Source of the DNA: Clostridia bacterium
Lineage (GTDB): Bacteria > Bacillota > Clostridia > Oscillospirales > Acutalibacteraceae
Reading direction: 5' to 3'
Assembly (NCBI GenBank): GCA_024403955.1
Contig: JAKSQX010000014.1
Location: forward strand, 1-33,655
DNA: 33,655 nt
This document shows positions 8,188 through 15,115 of the stretch, piece by piece. Positions within the stretch are counted from its first letter, which is position 1, and the number at the start of each line of letters is the position of its first letter. The translations under genes and the position numbers were made by a program. The notes under the pieces are model-generated. The model saw only the letters and a program-made list of their open reading frames with translations, was not told the DNA's origin and did not search any database.

Positions 8188-9140
8188 TGTAGAACGAAGC
8201 AGAGCCAGTTTTCGCTCTGGTGCCGTTCAAGTATTGTAAAGTTGTATTTTTCAAAAGCTTTTAGGACATCTTGCTCTCTGTTATCAATAATTCCAGAAAC
8301 GATAAAGATGCCGTTTGGCTTCATAAAGTTCTTTGCGTTTTGACAGAAGAGGATGATGATGTCGGCTACGATGTTGGCCACAACGATGTCGAATGTGCCA
8401 GTGATTTTCTCTGTCATGTCGCCACAGAAGATCTGATATTTAGGAGGTGTAAAGGCGTTGACCTTGCCATTGTCGATTGCAGTCTTAGTTGCGAGCTCAT
8501 CTATGTCAACTCCAACAGCACTTTCTGCACCAAGGAGAAGACTTGATAGAGCGAGGATTCCGGAACCACAACCTAGGTCAAGGACGGTCTCACCGCCCTT
8601 TATTTTTTGTTCTAATGTCTCTAGACAAAGTCTTGTTGTGTTGTGCGTTCCGGTGCCGAAGGCAAGACCTGGTTCGAGGTTTAAAACCTTTTTACCTTTA
8701 GGGTCATAGTCCGTAATCCAGTCGGGGCAGATGGCGAGTTTCTCACCAATTTCAATTGGTTTATAGTTCTCTTTCCATTTGTTTTGCCAGTCCTCATTTT
8801 TACAGAGAGTGGTGTTTATAGTGTGCTTGATTCCTTCAGCATTAAAGCGCTCTGAGAGGAAGGCTATAGCTTCGGTTGGAATAACATCGGGTTCTAGATA
8901 GATGTGAATTATACCTTTGTCTCTGTCCTTCTGGAGAAGGTCATCGTCAATAAGGTCTATGTGGGCAATATCCCACGCCTCTTCCTCAAGGGTTCTGTAG
9001 TCCTCGATATAGATGCCATATGGCACTGTCATATTTGCGATGTCAGATGCGCGGTCAATATCATCCGCGCAGATTTCAATTACTATTTCGGTCCAATCCT
9101 GATCTGGGCCAAAATTAATGTAAGCGTTATTATCTGGCAT
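8184..9140 (-). CDS. prmA: Ribosomal protein L11 methyltransferase
   Basis: PrmA trimethylates ribosomal protein L11 using S-adenosylmethionine. The 318-residue protein has the expected N-terminal substrate-recognition domain of about 100 residues, a linker, and a C-terminal Rossmann methyltransferase domain. Visible signatures are LEPGLAFGTGTHNTT (155-169), SAM motif I VLDLGCGSG (186-194) and the catalytic-loop motif VANIVADII. Length and order are normal for the family. Its ATG follows the yhaM stop by one base, and its Shine-Dalgarno GAGGA lies inside the end of yhaM, so the two are translationally coupled. The pair are transcribed from the promoter near 10159. The window also encodes metK, the source of the cofactor, but in a separate operon. 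Confidence 0.93.
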   Translation of the reverse strand: MPDNNAYINFGPDQDWTEIVIEICADDIDRASDIANMTVPYGIYIEDYRTLEEEAWDIAHIDLIDDDLLQKDRDKGIIHIYLEPDVIPTEAIAFLSERFNAEGIKHTINTTLCKNEDWQNKWKENYKPIEIGEKLAICPDWITDYDPKGKKVLNLEPGLAFGTGTHNTTRLCLETLEQKIKGGETVLDLGCGSGILALSSLLLGAESAVGVDIDELATKTAIDNGKVNAFTPPKYQIFCGDMTEKITGTFDIVVANIVADIIILFCQNAKNFMKPNGIFIVSGIIDNREQDVLKAFEKYNFTILERHQSENWLCFVLQ

Positions 9141-9141
9141 A

Positions 9142-10140
9142 TCAGTCCTCTAAAATGTTAGCTTGTGGCTTAACTTCTTTTCTGCCGTGGTTGTAGATGC
9201 GAACATCATCAAGTGCCCACTGGCGTGCGCTGAGTGTGTTTGGTTCGAGTTCAGAGGTAATCTCTGAGAACTCATATACCTTTGCGTCGAGCTCGTCGAG
9301 TTCGTGGAGGAGGTTTGCCTCAAGGAACATTGGACGAACAGCTGCGCCGAATTCTGGTTTGCCGTGATGTGAGAGGAGCATGTGCTCGATGAGGCGAATC
9401 TTTTCGTCCGGTGTCTTGAGGCTTGTGCCCATGAAACGAACTATCATGGCACCGCGAACAAGGTGACCGACGAGGTTGCCGTCGATGGTGTACTCGCCAG
9501 CGACCCCCGTGTCGTCTGAGTCCATCTCTGAGAGCTTGCCGATGTCGTGGAGGGCGGCACCACAGAGAAGGAGGTCTCGGTCAACCTGTGGGTATACTTC
9601 GCAAATTTTTTCTGCAAGTGTCATGATTGAAAGTGTATGGAGAAGAAGACCACCGCGAACTGCGTGGTGCATTTTTATTGCTGCTGGGTAGTAGAGAAGT
9701 TTCTGCTGATATTTTTCATAGATAGAAAGTGTGAGTTTCTTTAAGTCCTCATCCTTGAATGTTCCAACAATTGTAATTATCTTTGCGAACATATCGATTG
9801 GGTCATACTCAGCCGATTTGACATAGTCCTCTTTCTTTGCATCAGCAGGAGGATTTGAGACGTCTTCAACAGTTACCTGGAAAGCACCATTGTAGCGTTT
9901 TACCTGGCCGACGATACATACGAAATCACCAGTGTTCCAAACCTTAGAAACACCTGGTTCGTAGTTGAAGAATTTACCTGAGATTTCACCTGTCGAGTCA
10001 GCGAGAATGAGGTCAACATACTTGTTGCCGTTCCTTGCTTCTCTAATGTCATATTTCTTTAAAATTCCGTTTGCAGTAAAGTCTGTGAAGTCGCTATATG
10101 TCTGCGCTTCGCTAAACGGATTTAGTACTATGTTTGCCAT
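9142..10140 (-). CDS. yhaM: YhaM-family 3'-5' exoribonuclease (OB fold plus HD domain)
   Basis: The 332-residue protein has an N-terminal OB-fold nucleic-acid-binding domain (about 15-95, including GEISGKFFNY and VGQVKRYNGAFQVTVEDV). An HD metal-dependent hydrolase domain follows with His168 in GGLLLHTLS, His198-Asp199 in ALHDIGK, and LLSHHGKPEFG. This is the YhaM/CBF1 arrangement known for 3'-5' RNA exonucleases of Gram-positive bacteria. GAGGTG ahead of ATG 10140 supports the start. It is the first gene of a two-gene unit with prmA, one base apart. The start codon faces a divergent promoter pair shared with the M16 peptidase operon. Confidence 0.92.
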   Translation of the reverse strand: MANIVLNPFSEAQTYSDFTDFTANGILKKYDIREARNGNKYVDLILADSTGEISGKFFNYEPGVSKVWNTGDFVCIVGQVKRYNGAFQVTVEDVSNPPADAKKEDYVKSAEYDPIDMFAKIITIVGTFKDEDLKKLTLSIYEKYQQKLLYYPAAIKMHHAVRGGLLLHTLSIMTLAEKICEVYPQVDRDLLLCGAALHDIGKLSEMDSDDTGVAGEYTIDGNLVGHLVRGAMIVRFMGTSLKTPDEKIRLIEHMLLSHHGKPEFGAAVRPMFLEANLLHELDELDAKVYEFSEITSELEPNTLSARQWALDDVRIYNHGRKEVKPQANILED

Positions 10141-10158
10141 ATAAACACCTCGGGTAAA

Positions 10159-10202
10159 ATTATACCATAAACCTTTAATTAAAGTAACGTTTATGTTAAA
10201 AT
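10159..10202. promoter_or_regulatory. Divergent extended -10 promoters for yhaM-prmA and ymfF-ymfH
   Basis: On the minus strand TGgTATAAT (core 10159-10164) serves yhaM. On the plus strand TGtTAAAAT (core 10197-10202) serves ymfF. Neither has a good -35: the candidates are TTACTT for yhaM and TTTAAT for ymfF. The two -10 boxes are 32 bp apart and back to back, so the promoters may compete for polymerase. Confidence 0.55.
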
Positions 10203-10230
10203 ACTTTCATATGAAAAGGGGATTTTTTTG

Positions 10231-11511
10231 ATGAAAAATGTATTTGAGACAATTGAGATTGCTCCAGCTGTCAGGCTCTGCTCTTATGAGACTGATAGAT
10301 TTACAACTGGTAGGCTTTCAATTAGCATTGCAGTCCCACTCGTTAAGAAAGATGCAAGTCTTAATGCGATGGTACCGTTTTTGCTCAATCGCTCCTGCAA
10401 GGAGTACCCAAGTTATATTGAATTAAACAAAAAACTTGCTGGTCTCTATGGTGCAACGTTGTCACCAAGTCTTTCAAAGCAGGGCGACAACCATATTATG
10501 CGTCTTACGATGAGTGTTCTCGGTAACAAGTTCGCACTTGATGGTGAGGACATCTTCCTTGAATGCGCAAGACTTTTATTTGAAGTTGTTTTTAATCCTA
10601 ACATTTTAGATGGAGCATTTTTGGAATCTGAAGTTGAACAGGAGCGAAGACTCGCTGTTGAACGTATCAGAAATGAACTTAATGACAAACGACAGTATGC
10701 CTTGACCCGCGCCATTGAGGAGATGTTCGCTGATGAGGAATACTCCGCGAAGGTAAACGGTACTGAAAAGGGCATAATGGCTGTCACACCAAAAGATCTC
10801 TATGATGCATACAAAAAGATTATTGCAGGCGGTCGAATTCAGGTTAATGTAACTGGTTCTGCAAATGCAGCAGCTGTTGCTGATTTGCTCGAGAGTTACA
10901 TAAGTAAAATCGACCGCGAACCATATATGCTCTTCACTTCAGTTCAGTATGAAGCTGAATCCGTAAAACGTGTAGAGGAGGAACTTCCAGTCAACCAAGG
11001 TAAACTTGTTCTTGGATTTAGAGCGGGAATGATGGACCCTGATGAGGATTACCCTAAGATTAAAGTTATGACTGACCTCTTCGGTGGCGGAGTTCACTCA
11101 AGGCTCTTTACTGTTGTACGTGAGCAGATGAGTCTCTGCTATTACTGCGCTGCACGTGCTTTCCGCAATAAAGGAGTAATTATGGTCCAGAGTGGCATTG
11201 AGAATGAAAATGCTGAAACAGCCATCACTGAGATTCAAAATCAGCTAAAATATCTTGCAACAAGTGTTACTGAGGAAGACCTCACACTCTCAAAGCGCTC
11301 ACTTGCTGACACATATAAGACGGTATGTGACACACCTGAAGATATTGATTCATGGCTTTTCTCAGAGTTTATGGATGATGAACTTGAAACTCCTGAAGAA
11401 CACACTGCGAAACTTCTCGCAGTAACTTTGGATGATGTCAAACAGGCTGCGGCAAATGTCACACTTGATACTATCTACCTGCTTCGTGGAACAGAAGGAG
11501 GGGAAGAATAA
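10231..11511 (+). CDS. ymfF: M16-family peptidase-like protein, YmfF type (no zinc motif)
   Basis: This 426-residue protein has the fold of an M16 (insulinase/processing peptidase) subunit but lacks the HxxEH zinc motif. At the place where it should stand, the sequence reads VPFLLNRSCKEYPS. Family-typical blocks remain, such as LAGLYGAT, SVLGNKFAL, GFRAGMMDPDEDYPKIKVMTDLFGGG and VREQMSLCYYCAAR. In Bacillus the ymfF and ymfH genes are adjacent and YmfF is the non-catalytic partner. Annotation pipelines link the pair to EF-P 5-aminopentanol modification, a role I cannot test here. ATG 10231 has AAGGGGA eight bases upstream; a TTG directly before it is an alternative that adds one residue. The stop overlaps the ymfH start by one base (TAATG). 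Confidence 0.88.
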   Translation: MKNVFETIEIAPAVRLCSYETDRFTTGRLSISIAVPLVKKDASLNAMVPFLLNRSCKEYPSYIELNKKLAGLYGATLSPSLSKQGDNHIMRLTMSVLGNKFALDGEDIFLECARLLFEVVFNPNILDGAFLESEVEQERRLAVERIRNELNDKRQYALTRAIEEMFADEEYSAKVNGTEKGIMAVTPKDLYDAYKKIIAGGRIQVNVTGSANAAAVADLLESYISKIDREPYMLFTSVQYEAESVKRVEEELPVNQGKLVLGFRAGMMDPDEDYPKIKVMTDLFGGGVHSRLFTVVREQMSLCYYCAARAFRNKGVIMVQSGIENENAETAITEIQNQLKYLATSVTEEDLTLSKRSLADTYKTVCDTPEDIDSWLFSEFMDDELETPEEHTAKLLAVTLDDVKQAAANVTLDTIYLLRGTEGGEE

Positions 11512-12764
11512 TGGAAATTCGCAAGATTGATAATGAACTTCTTCAAGACTCCTTCTATGAGATAGACCATGAGTCAGGTCTTAAGATTTTTGTATATCCA
11601 AAAGAGGGGTATTCAAGCACATATGCAATCTTTGGAACTGATTACGGCTCAATTGATGCTGAGGAGATTCCAAATGGTACAGCTCATTTCTTAGAGCACA
11701 AGCTTTTTGAGTCCGATGAAGTCGATGCTTTCCAGAGATTTGCTCAGACTGGTGCGTCAGCGAATGCTTATACTACGTTTGATAAGACATGTTATCTCTT
11801 CGCTTGTGGTGCAAACTTTGCTGAGAATTTAAAGATTCTTTTAGACTTTGTACAACACCCATATTTCACACAGGAGACTGTTGAAAAAGAGCAGGGTATT
11901 ATCGGACAAGAGATCCGCATGTATCAGGATGATCCAGTATGGCAGAGTTTGTTTAATCTTCTTCGTTGTATTTACAAGAACCACCCTGTACGCATTGACC
12001 TTGCTGGAACTCAAGAGACTATTTCTCAGATTTCAGCGGATATGCTTTATGACTGTTACAACAAATTCTACTGTCTTCAGAATATGGCTCTCGCATGTGT
12101 TGGCAACACCAGTGTTGAAGAGGTAGTTAAGGTTGTAAACGAAGTTATTAAATCAACCGAGGGGCAAAAGATTACAAGGCATTTTGATGAACCTTATGAG
12201 ATTAATGAGTCCTACATCGAACAGAAAATGAGTGTGGCAATGCCACAGTTTGCTTTCGCTTTCAAAGAGGATCCAGGTGCTGATCACAATGCTCGACCAA
12301 CTCTCAAAGAAAAGATTATGACCTCAGTTCTTATCGACTGCCTCTTTGGTGATACGACTGAGTTCTATAATGACCTTCTCGATAACGGATATATTTCTAC
12401 GGGCTTCGGAGCCGAGTACTTTACTGGACCTGGTTACCGTATAATTCTCTTTATGGGTGACAGTAAGGATCCTAAGTATGTTGCTGAAGCTTTAAAGAAT
12501 CGCGTTCTTGAAGTTAAGAAAAATGGAATTTCATCAGAAGATTTTGAAAGAATTCGCCGAGCACAGTATGGACGTGCTATAATGAGTTACAATGATGTCG
12601 ATGGACTTGCAAATGAACTCATAACTTCATATTTTGAAAACTACAAGCTCTTCGATGAAATTGATATATTTAAGAGTCTCACACTTGAAGATGTAAATGA
12701 ACATCTCATGAGACAATATGATGTGGATAACACATCGCTCTCAGTAATTCTTCCAAAGGAGTAA
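11511..12764 (+). CDS. ymfH: M16-family zinc metallopeptidase, YmfH type
   Basis: The 417-residue protein carries the inverted zinc motif HFLEH (His59, Glu62, His63) within GTAHFLEHKLFE. It also has a downstream glutamate region, EKEQGIIGQEI (about 125-135), that supplies the third ligand. It is therefore the catalytic half that pairs with the motif-less YmfF encoded directly upstream, like the two subunits of mitochondrial processing peptidase. The ATG overlaps the ymfF stop (TAATG), and the AGGAGG-like GAAGGAGGGGAAG just before it is within ymfF. Such coupling fits one-to-one heterodimer production. The physiological substrate is unknown. The lgt gene follows after four bases, so lgt and the peptidases share a transcript. 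Confidence 0.9.
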   Translation: MEIRKIDNELLQDSFYEIDHESGLKIFVYPKEGYSSTYAIFGTDYGSIDAEEIPNGTAHFLEHKLFESDEVDAFQRFAQTGASANAYTTFDKTCYLFACGANFAENLKILLDFVQHPYFTQETVEKEQGIIGQEIRMYQDDPVWQSLFNLLRCIYKNHPVRIDLAGTQETISQISADMLYDCYNKFYCLQNMALACVGNTSVEEVVKVVNEVIKSTEGQKITRHFDEPYEINESYIEQKMSVAMPQFAFAFKEDPGADHNARPTLKEKIMTSVLIDCLFGDTTEFYNDLLDNGYISTGFGAEYFTGPGYRIILFMGDSKDPKYVAEALKNRVLEVKKNGISSEDFERIRRAQYGRAIMSYNDVDGLANELITSYFENYKLFDEIDIFKSLTLEDVNEHLMRQYDVDNTSLSVILPKE

Positions 12765-12768
12765 GTTT

Positions 12769-13704
12769 ATGTCAGACTACACGATAGTATATTTCAACGC
12801 TATAAAACGTGGTTTCTCCGTACCTTCAACTCTTGTTGATTTCTCAATCGGAAATATGGATTTTTCCATCAAATGGTACGGTGTCCTTATAGCAACGGGT
12901 TATCTTTTAGCGCTCATCTTCTGCACAAAGCTTGCGAAGCGCGCAAAGATAGATGTAGATGCTCTTTATGATGCAATTATCTGGGGCACAGTAGGTGGTG
13001 TACTTGGTGCAAGGGCATATTATGTACTCTTCAACCTTGATTACTACCTCACATATCCATCACATATTTTGAATATTTCCGAGGGCGGCCTCGCCATTTA
13101 CGGTGGCGTCATCGGCGCAGCTTTGGCGGCACTCATTGTTTGTAAAGTTCGCAAAATTCGTCCGCTCGATGTCCTTGACCTCGCCTCTGTCGGCTTCCTA
13201 ATGGGCCAGGGCCTCGGCCGCTGGGGTAACTTCACAAACCAGGAGGCTTTTGGTATAAACACAGACCTCCCTTGGGGAATGATGAGTGATAAGACAACGG
13301 AGTATCTTATCGACCACCAGGATTTCATGGCTGAACATGGCCTCCTTGTTGAACCTTACAAGGGCGTTCATCCAACATTCCTTTATGAGTCACTCTGGTG
13401 CCTTATAGGCTTTGTGATTCTTTACTTCATGTTTAAAAATCACAGGAAGTTCCGTGGACAGATCTGTCTTTCATATGGTGCTTGGTATGGACTTGAACGT
13501 TCAATAGTTGAGGGACTTCGTACAGATTGTCTCTATATTCCGAATTCAAACCTCCGTGTCTCACAACTTTTATCTATTGCACTTTGTGTGGTTTGTTTGG
13601 TATTATTAATCGTGAAATTTGTGAAATATAAGAAGAATCCTACGGAGATAGTTCCAGATATAGAGGAGGAAGTTTTAGATGAGCAAGAAACAGAAGAAGC
13701 TTGA
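12769..13704 (+). CDS. lgt: Prolipoprotein diacylglyceryl transferase
   Basis: Lgt transfers diacylglycerol from phosphatidylglycerol to the lipobox cysteine of prolipoproteins in the membrane. The 311-residue protein has about seven hydrophobic segments and the signature GQGLGRWGNFTNQEAFG (146-162). In it Arg151, Asn154 and Glu159 correspond to essential residues of the E. coli enzyme. HPTFLYESLW and YGLERSIVEGLRTD follow. The acidic cytoplasmic tail (DIEEEVLDEQETEE) is longer than usual and its codons overlap the next gene. AAGGAG inside the end of ymfH serves as ribosome binding site. At least two lipoprotein substrates are encoded in this window, an ABC binding protein and a lipoprotein downstream of metK. 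Confidence 0.95.
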   Translation: MSDYTIVYFNAIKRGFSVPSTLVDFSIGNMDFSIKWYGVLIATGYLLALIFCTKLAKRAKIDVDALYDAIIWGTVGGVLGARAYYVLFNLDYYLTYPSHILNISEGGLAIYGGVIGAALAALIVCKVRKIRPLDVLDLASVGFLMGQGLGRWGNFTNQEAFGINTDLPWGMMSDKTTEYLIDHQDFMAEHGLLVEPYKGVHPTFLYESLWCLIGFVILYFMFKNHRKFRGQICLSYGAWYGLERSIVEGLRTDCLYIPNSNLRVSQLLSIALCVVCLVLLIVKFVKYKKNPTEIVPDIEEEVLDEQETEEA

Positions 13705-13975
13705 AGCTCAGGCTACAGAAGAGCTCGCAGAGCGCCTTGAAGACATGACAAAGAAAGAGCGCAAAGCTTATGATAAAGAGCAGAAGAAGCTCGCAGATGT
13801 TGCAGCAAAGGCAGCGGCACAGCAGGCTAAGCTTGAAGCAGAAGCACTCGTAAAAGCTAAGAAAAAGGCTAAGAAAAAAGCAAAGCTCACAAAGAGGGCT
13901 AAGAAGATTTTGAAGAAGCAGCTCTTCTCAAAGAAAAAAGCTAAGCAAAAGAAAAAAGCCTGGGGCAAACTTTAA
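13679..13975 (+). CDS. Small lysine-rich coiled-coil-like protein overlapping lgt
   Basis: I do not recognise this family. The 98-residue product has 33 lysines by my count, many alanines, and one tryptophan three residues from the end. The first half mixes acidic and basic residues (ATEELAERLEDMTKKERK) and looks helical. From about residue 59 it becomes almost purely Lys/Ala with repeated AKKKAKKKAK-like runs. It starts 26 bases before the lgt stop in another frame. A very strong GAGGAGG eight bases before its ATG makes translation likely, and a terminator follows at once. A role in nucleic-acid or ribosome binding is an inference from charge alone. The composition could also arise by chance in A-rich DNA, but the ribosome site and operon position argue for a real gene. 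Confidence 0.7.
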   Translation: MSKKQKKLEAQATEELAERLEDMTKKERKAYDKEQKKLADVAAKAAAQQAKLEAEALVKAKKKAKKKAKLTKRAKKILKKQLFSKKKAKQKKKAWGKL

Positions 13976-13982
13976 GAGATTT

Positions 13983-14012
13983 GGGAGTCAAGTTTTTCTT
14001 GACTCCCTTATA
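13983..14012 (+). terminator. Terminator of the ymfF-ymfH-lgt operon
   Basis: A perfect 10-bp stem GGGAGTCAAG/CTTGACTCCC (13983-13992, 13998-14007) with a TTTTT loop is followed by TTATATT. The tail is modest. The 3' arm contains the TTGACT that I assign as the -35 of the rplU promoter. Confidence 0.75.
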
Positions 14013-14027
14013 TTATAATGATATAAT
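13999..14027 (+). promoter_or_regulatory. Promoter of rplU-rpmA, -35 embedded in the upstream terminator
   Basis: TTGACT (13999-14004) and TATAAT (14022-14027) have exact 17-nt spacing. The -35 is the 3' arm of the preceding terminator stem. The start near 14034 would produce a leader of about 88 nt before rplU. Confidence 0.8.
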
Positions 14028-14033
14028 ACACAA

Positions 14034-14118
14034 GCCGCATATTCTGGGTGTGCTTCTGAAAGCACGTAAGTAAAGCATTTACACCTATCGTAGCGAGTCT
14101 AAAAAAAGGAATGAAAAC
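14034..14118 (+). promoter_or_regulatory. Putative L21 leader (autoregulatory ribosomal protein RNA)
   Basis: The leader can fold with an outer GGTGT/ACACC stem that encloses a GTGCTT-CTGA-AAGCAC hairpin and a GTAA/TTTAC arm, followed by an A-rich stretch before the ATG. Its position directly before rplU and this compact fold fit the Bacillota L21 leader class, in which L21 is thought to bind its own mRNA. I matched it by shape and position only, so the class assignment is an inference. Confidence 0.5.
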
Positions 14119-14121
14119 AGT

Positions 14122-14625
14122 ATGTACGCAGTTGTAGAAACAGGCGGAAAACAGTACAAGGTTTCTGAAGGCGACAAGATCTACGTTGAGAAGCTCGACG
14201 TTAAAGAAGGCGCTAAGGTAACACTTGACAAGGTTCTTGCTATTGGTACAGACAAAGGCATCAAGGCTGGTACTCCTTATGTTAAGGGCGCAGCAGTTGA
14301 GGCAAAGGCTGTAAAGAACGGCAAGGCAAAGAAAGTACTTGTAATGACTTACAAGCCAAAGAAGAACGAAAAGCGTAAGATGGGCCACAGACAGCCATAC
14401 ACAATGCTCGAAATCACTAAGATCCTCGAGAAGGCTGCAAAGGCTACAGATACAGCTGAGAAGCCAGCTGCAGAGAAGAAGGCTGCTGCTCCTAAGAAGG
14501 AAGCTACTGCTAAGGCTCCTGCAAAGAAGGCTGCTGCTCCAAAGGCTGCTGCTCCAAAGGCTGCTGCTGAGAAGAAGCCAGCTGCTAAAAAGGCTCCAGC
14601 AAAGAAGACAACAAAGGCTGAATAA
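14122..14625 (+). CDS. rplU: 50S ribosomal protein L21 with long Ala/Lys-rich C-terminal tail
   Basis: L21 is a 23S rRNA-binding protein of the large subunit. Residues 1-102 are a normal L21, starting [18 protein letters not shown] and ending with the conserved [19 protein letters not shown] tail of about 65 residues (103-167) follows, built of Ala, Lys and Pro with AAAPK-type repeats, so the protein is about 60% longer than a typical L21 of some 103 residues. The tail is basic, low in complexity and probably disordered. The gene is first in an operon with rpmA, 19 bases apart. The prp (ysxB) gene that normally separates the two in Bacillota is absent. ATG 14122 is fixed by homology. Confidence 0.95.
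   Translation: MYAVVETGGKQYKVSEGDKIYVEKLDVKEGAKVTLDKVLAIGTDKGIKAGTPYVKGAAVEAKAVKNGKAKKVLVMTYKPKKNEKRKMGHRQPYTMLEITKILEKAAKATDTAEKPAAEKKAAAPKKEATAKAPAKKAAAPKAAAPKAAAEKKPAAKKAPAKKTTKAE
14530..14568 (+). repeat. Tandem 15-bp repeat within the L21 tail
   Basis: GCTGCTGCTCCAAAG is repeated exactly at 14530-14544 and 14545-14559, and its first 9 bases again at 14560-14568. It encodes AAAPK units. Such identical repeats can gain or lose copies by slippage, so tail length may vary between strains. Confidence 0.8.
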
Positions 14626-14644
14626 GAAGGGAGTGTAAGTTTCT

Positions 14645-14908
14645 ATGGCACATAAGAAAGGTATGGGTTCTACCCGTAATGGTCGTGACTCCGAGTCCAA
14701 GCGCCTTGGTGTCAAGAGAGCAGACGGACAGTTTGTTCTTGCAGGCAACGTTCTTGTAAAGCAGAGAGGCACACACATCCACCCAGGCAACAACGTTGGT
14801 AAGGGTTCAGATGACACACTCTTCGCAAAGATCGATGGCCGCGTTAAGTTCGAGCGTATGGGCAAAGACCGTAAAAAGGTTTCTGTTTACGCAGTTGACG
14901 AACAGTAA
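14645..14908 (+). CDS. rpmA: 50S ribosomal protein L27, without N-terminal extension
   Basis: L27 reaches into the peptidyl transferase centre with its N-terminus. The 87-residue protein begins [16 protein letters not shown], the mature-type start known from Proteobacteria. Most Bacillota make L27 with an N-terminal extension (LxLDLQFFA-like) that the protease Prp removes. Here the extension is absent, and the prp gene usually lying between rplU and rpmA is missing too: the gap is 19 bases and carries only the GAAGGGAG ribosome site. The rest ([31 protein letters not shown]) is conventional. A strong terminator follows. Confidence 0.96.
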   Translation: MAHKKGMGSTRNGRDSESKRLGVKRADGQFVLAGNVLVKQRGTHIHPGNNVGKGSDDTLFAKIDGRVKFERMGKDRKKVSVYAVDEQ

Positions 14909-14915
14909 TTAAAAG

Positions 14916-14946
14916 AAAAAGGTGAGCTTAAAGCTCACCTTTTTTA
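14916..14946 (+). terminator. Terminator of rplU-rpmA
   Basis: GGTGAGCT/AGCTCACC (14921-14928, 14932-14939) is extended by five A-T pairs and has a 3-nt loop. It is preceded by an A run and followed by a T run. The symmetry would let it work on either strand. Confidence 0.9.
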
Positions 14947-15037
14947 TTTTGTCTTTTTATAATGTTGCTGCGATTACAGCCTTGATTGTATGCATATATA
15001 AGTAGGAAATTGGTAGATGGCAAGAAAAAGTAAGTTT

Positions 15038-15088
15038 GTTTACTTTAAAGGTAAAATGTAATATAATATCTCAGTTAATTAAGTAAAC
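15038..15088 (+). promoter_or_regulatory. alr promoter -10 centred in a wide inverted repeat
   Basis: TATAAT stands at 15062-15067, with only a weak -35 (TTTACT at 15039-15044, 17 nt). GTTTACTT (15038-15045) and AAGTAAAC (15081-15088) form an inverted repeat whose centre falls on the -10. It could be two half-sites of a looping repressor or chance in AT-rich DNA. No other element was seen in the 14947-15115 gap. Confidence 0.35.
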
Positions 15089-15115
15089 AGTTATTTATTA
15101 TATATGGAGGTAAAT

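Noticed and set aside
14626-14644. A hidden prp gene between rplU and rpmA
   Set aside because: The gap holds 19 bases only.
14008-14865. A 285-codon open frame on the minus strand opposite rplU and rpmA
   Set aside because: Its Ser/Leu-rich product is the mirror of Ala/Lys codons on the other strand; both plus-strand genes are certain.
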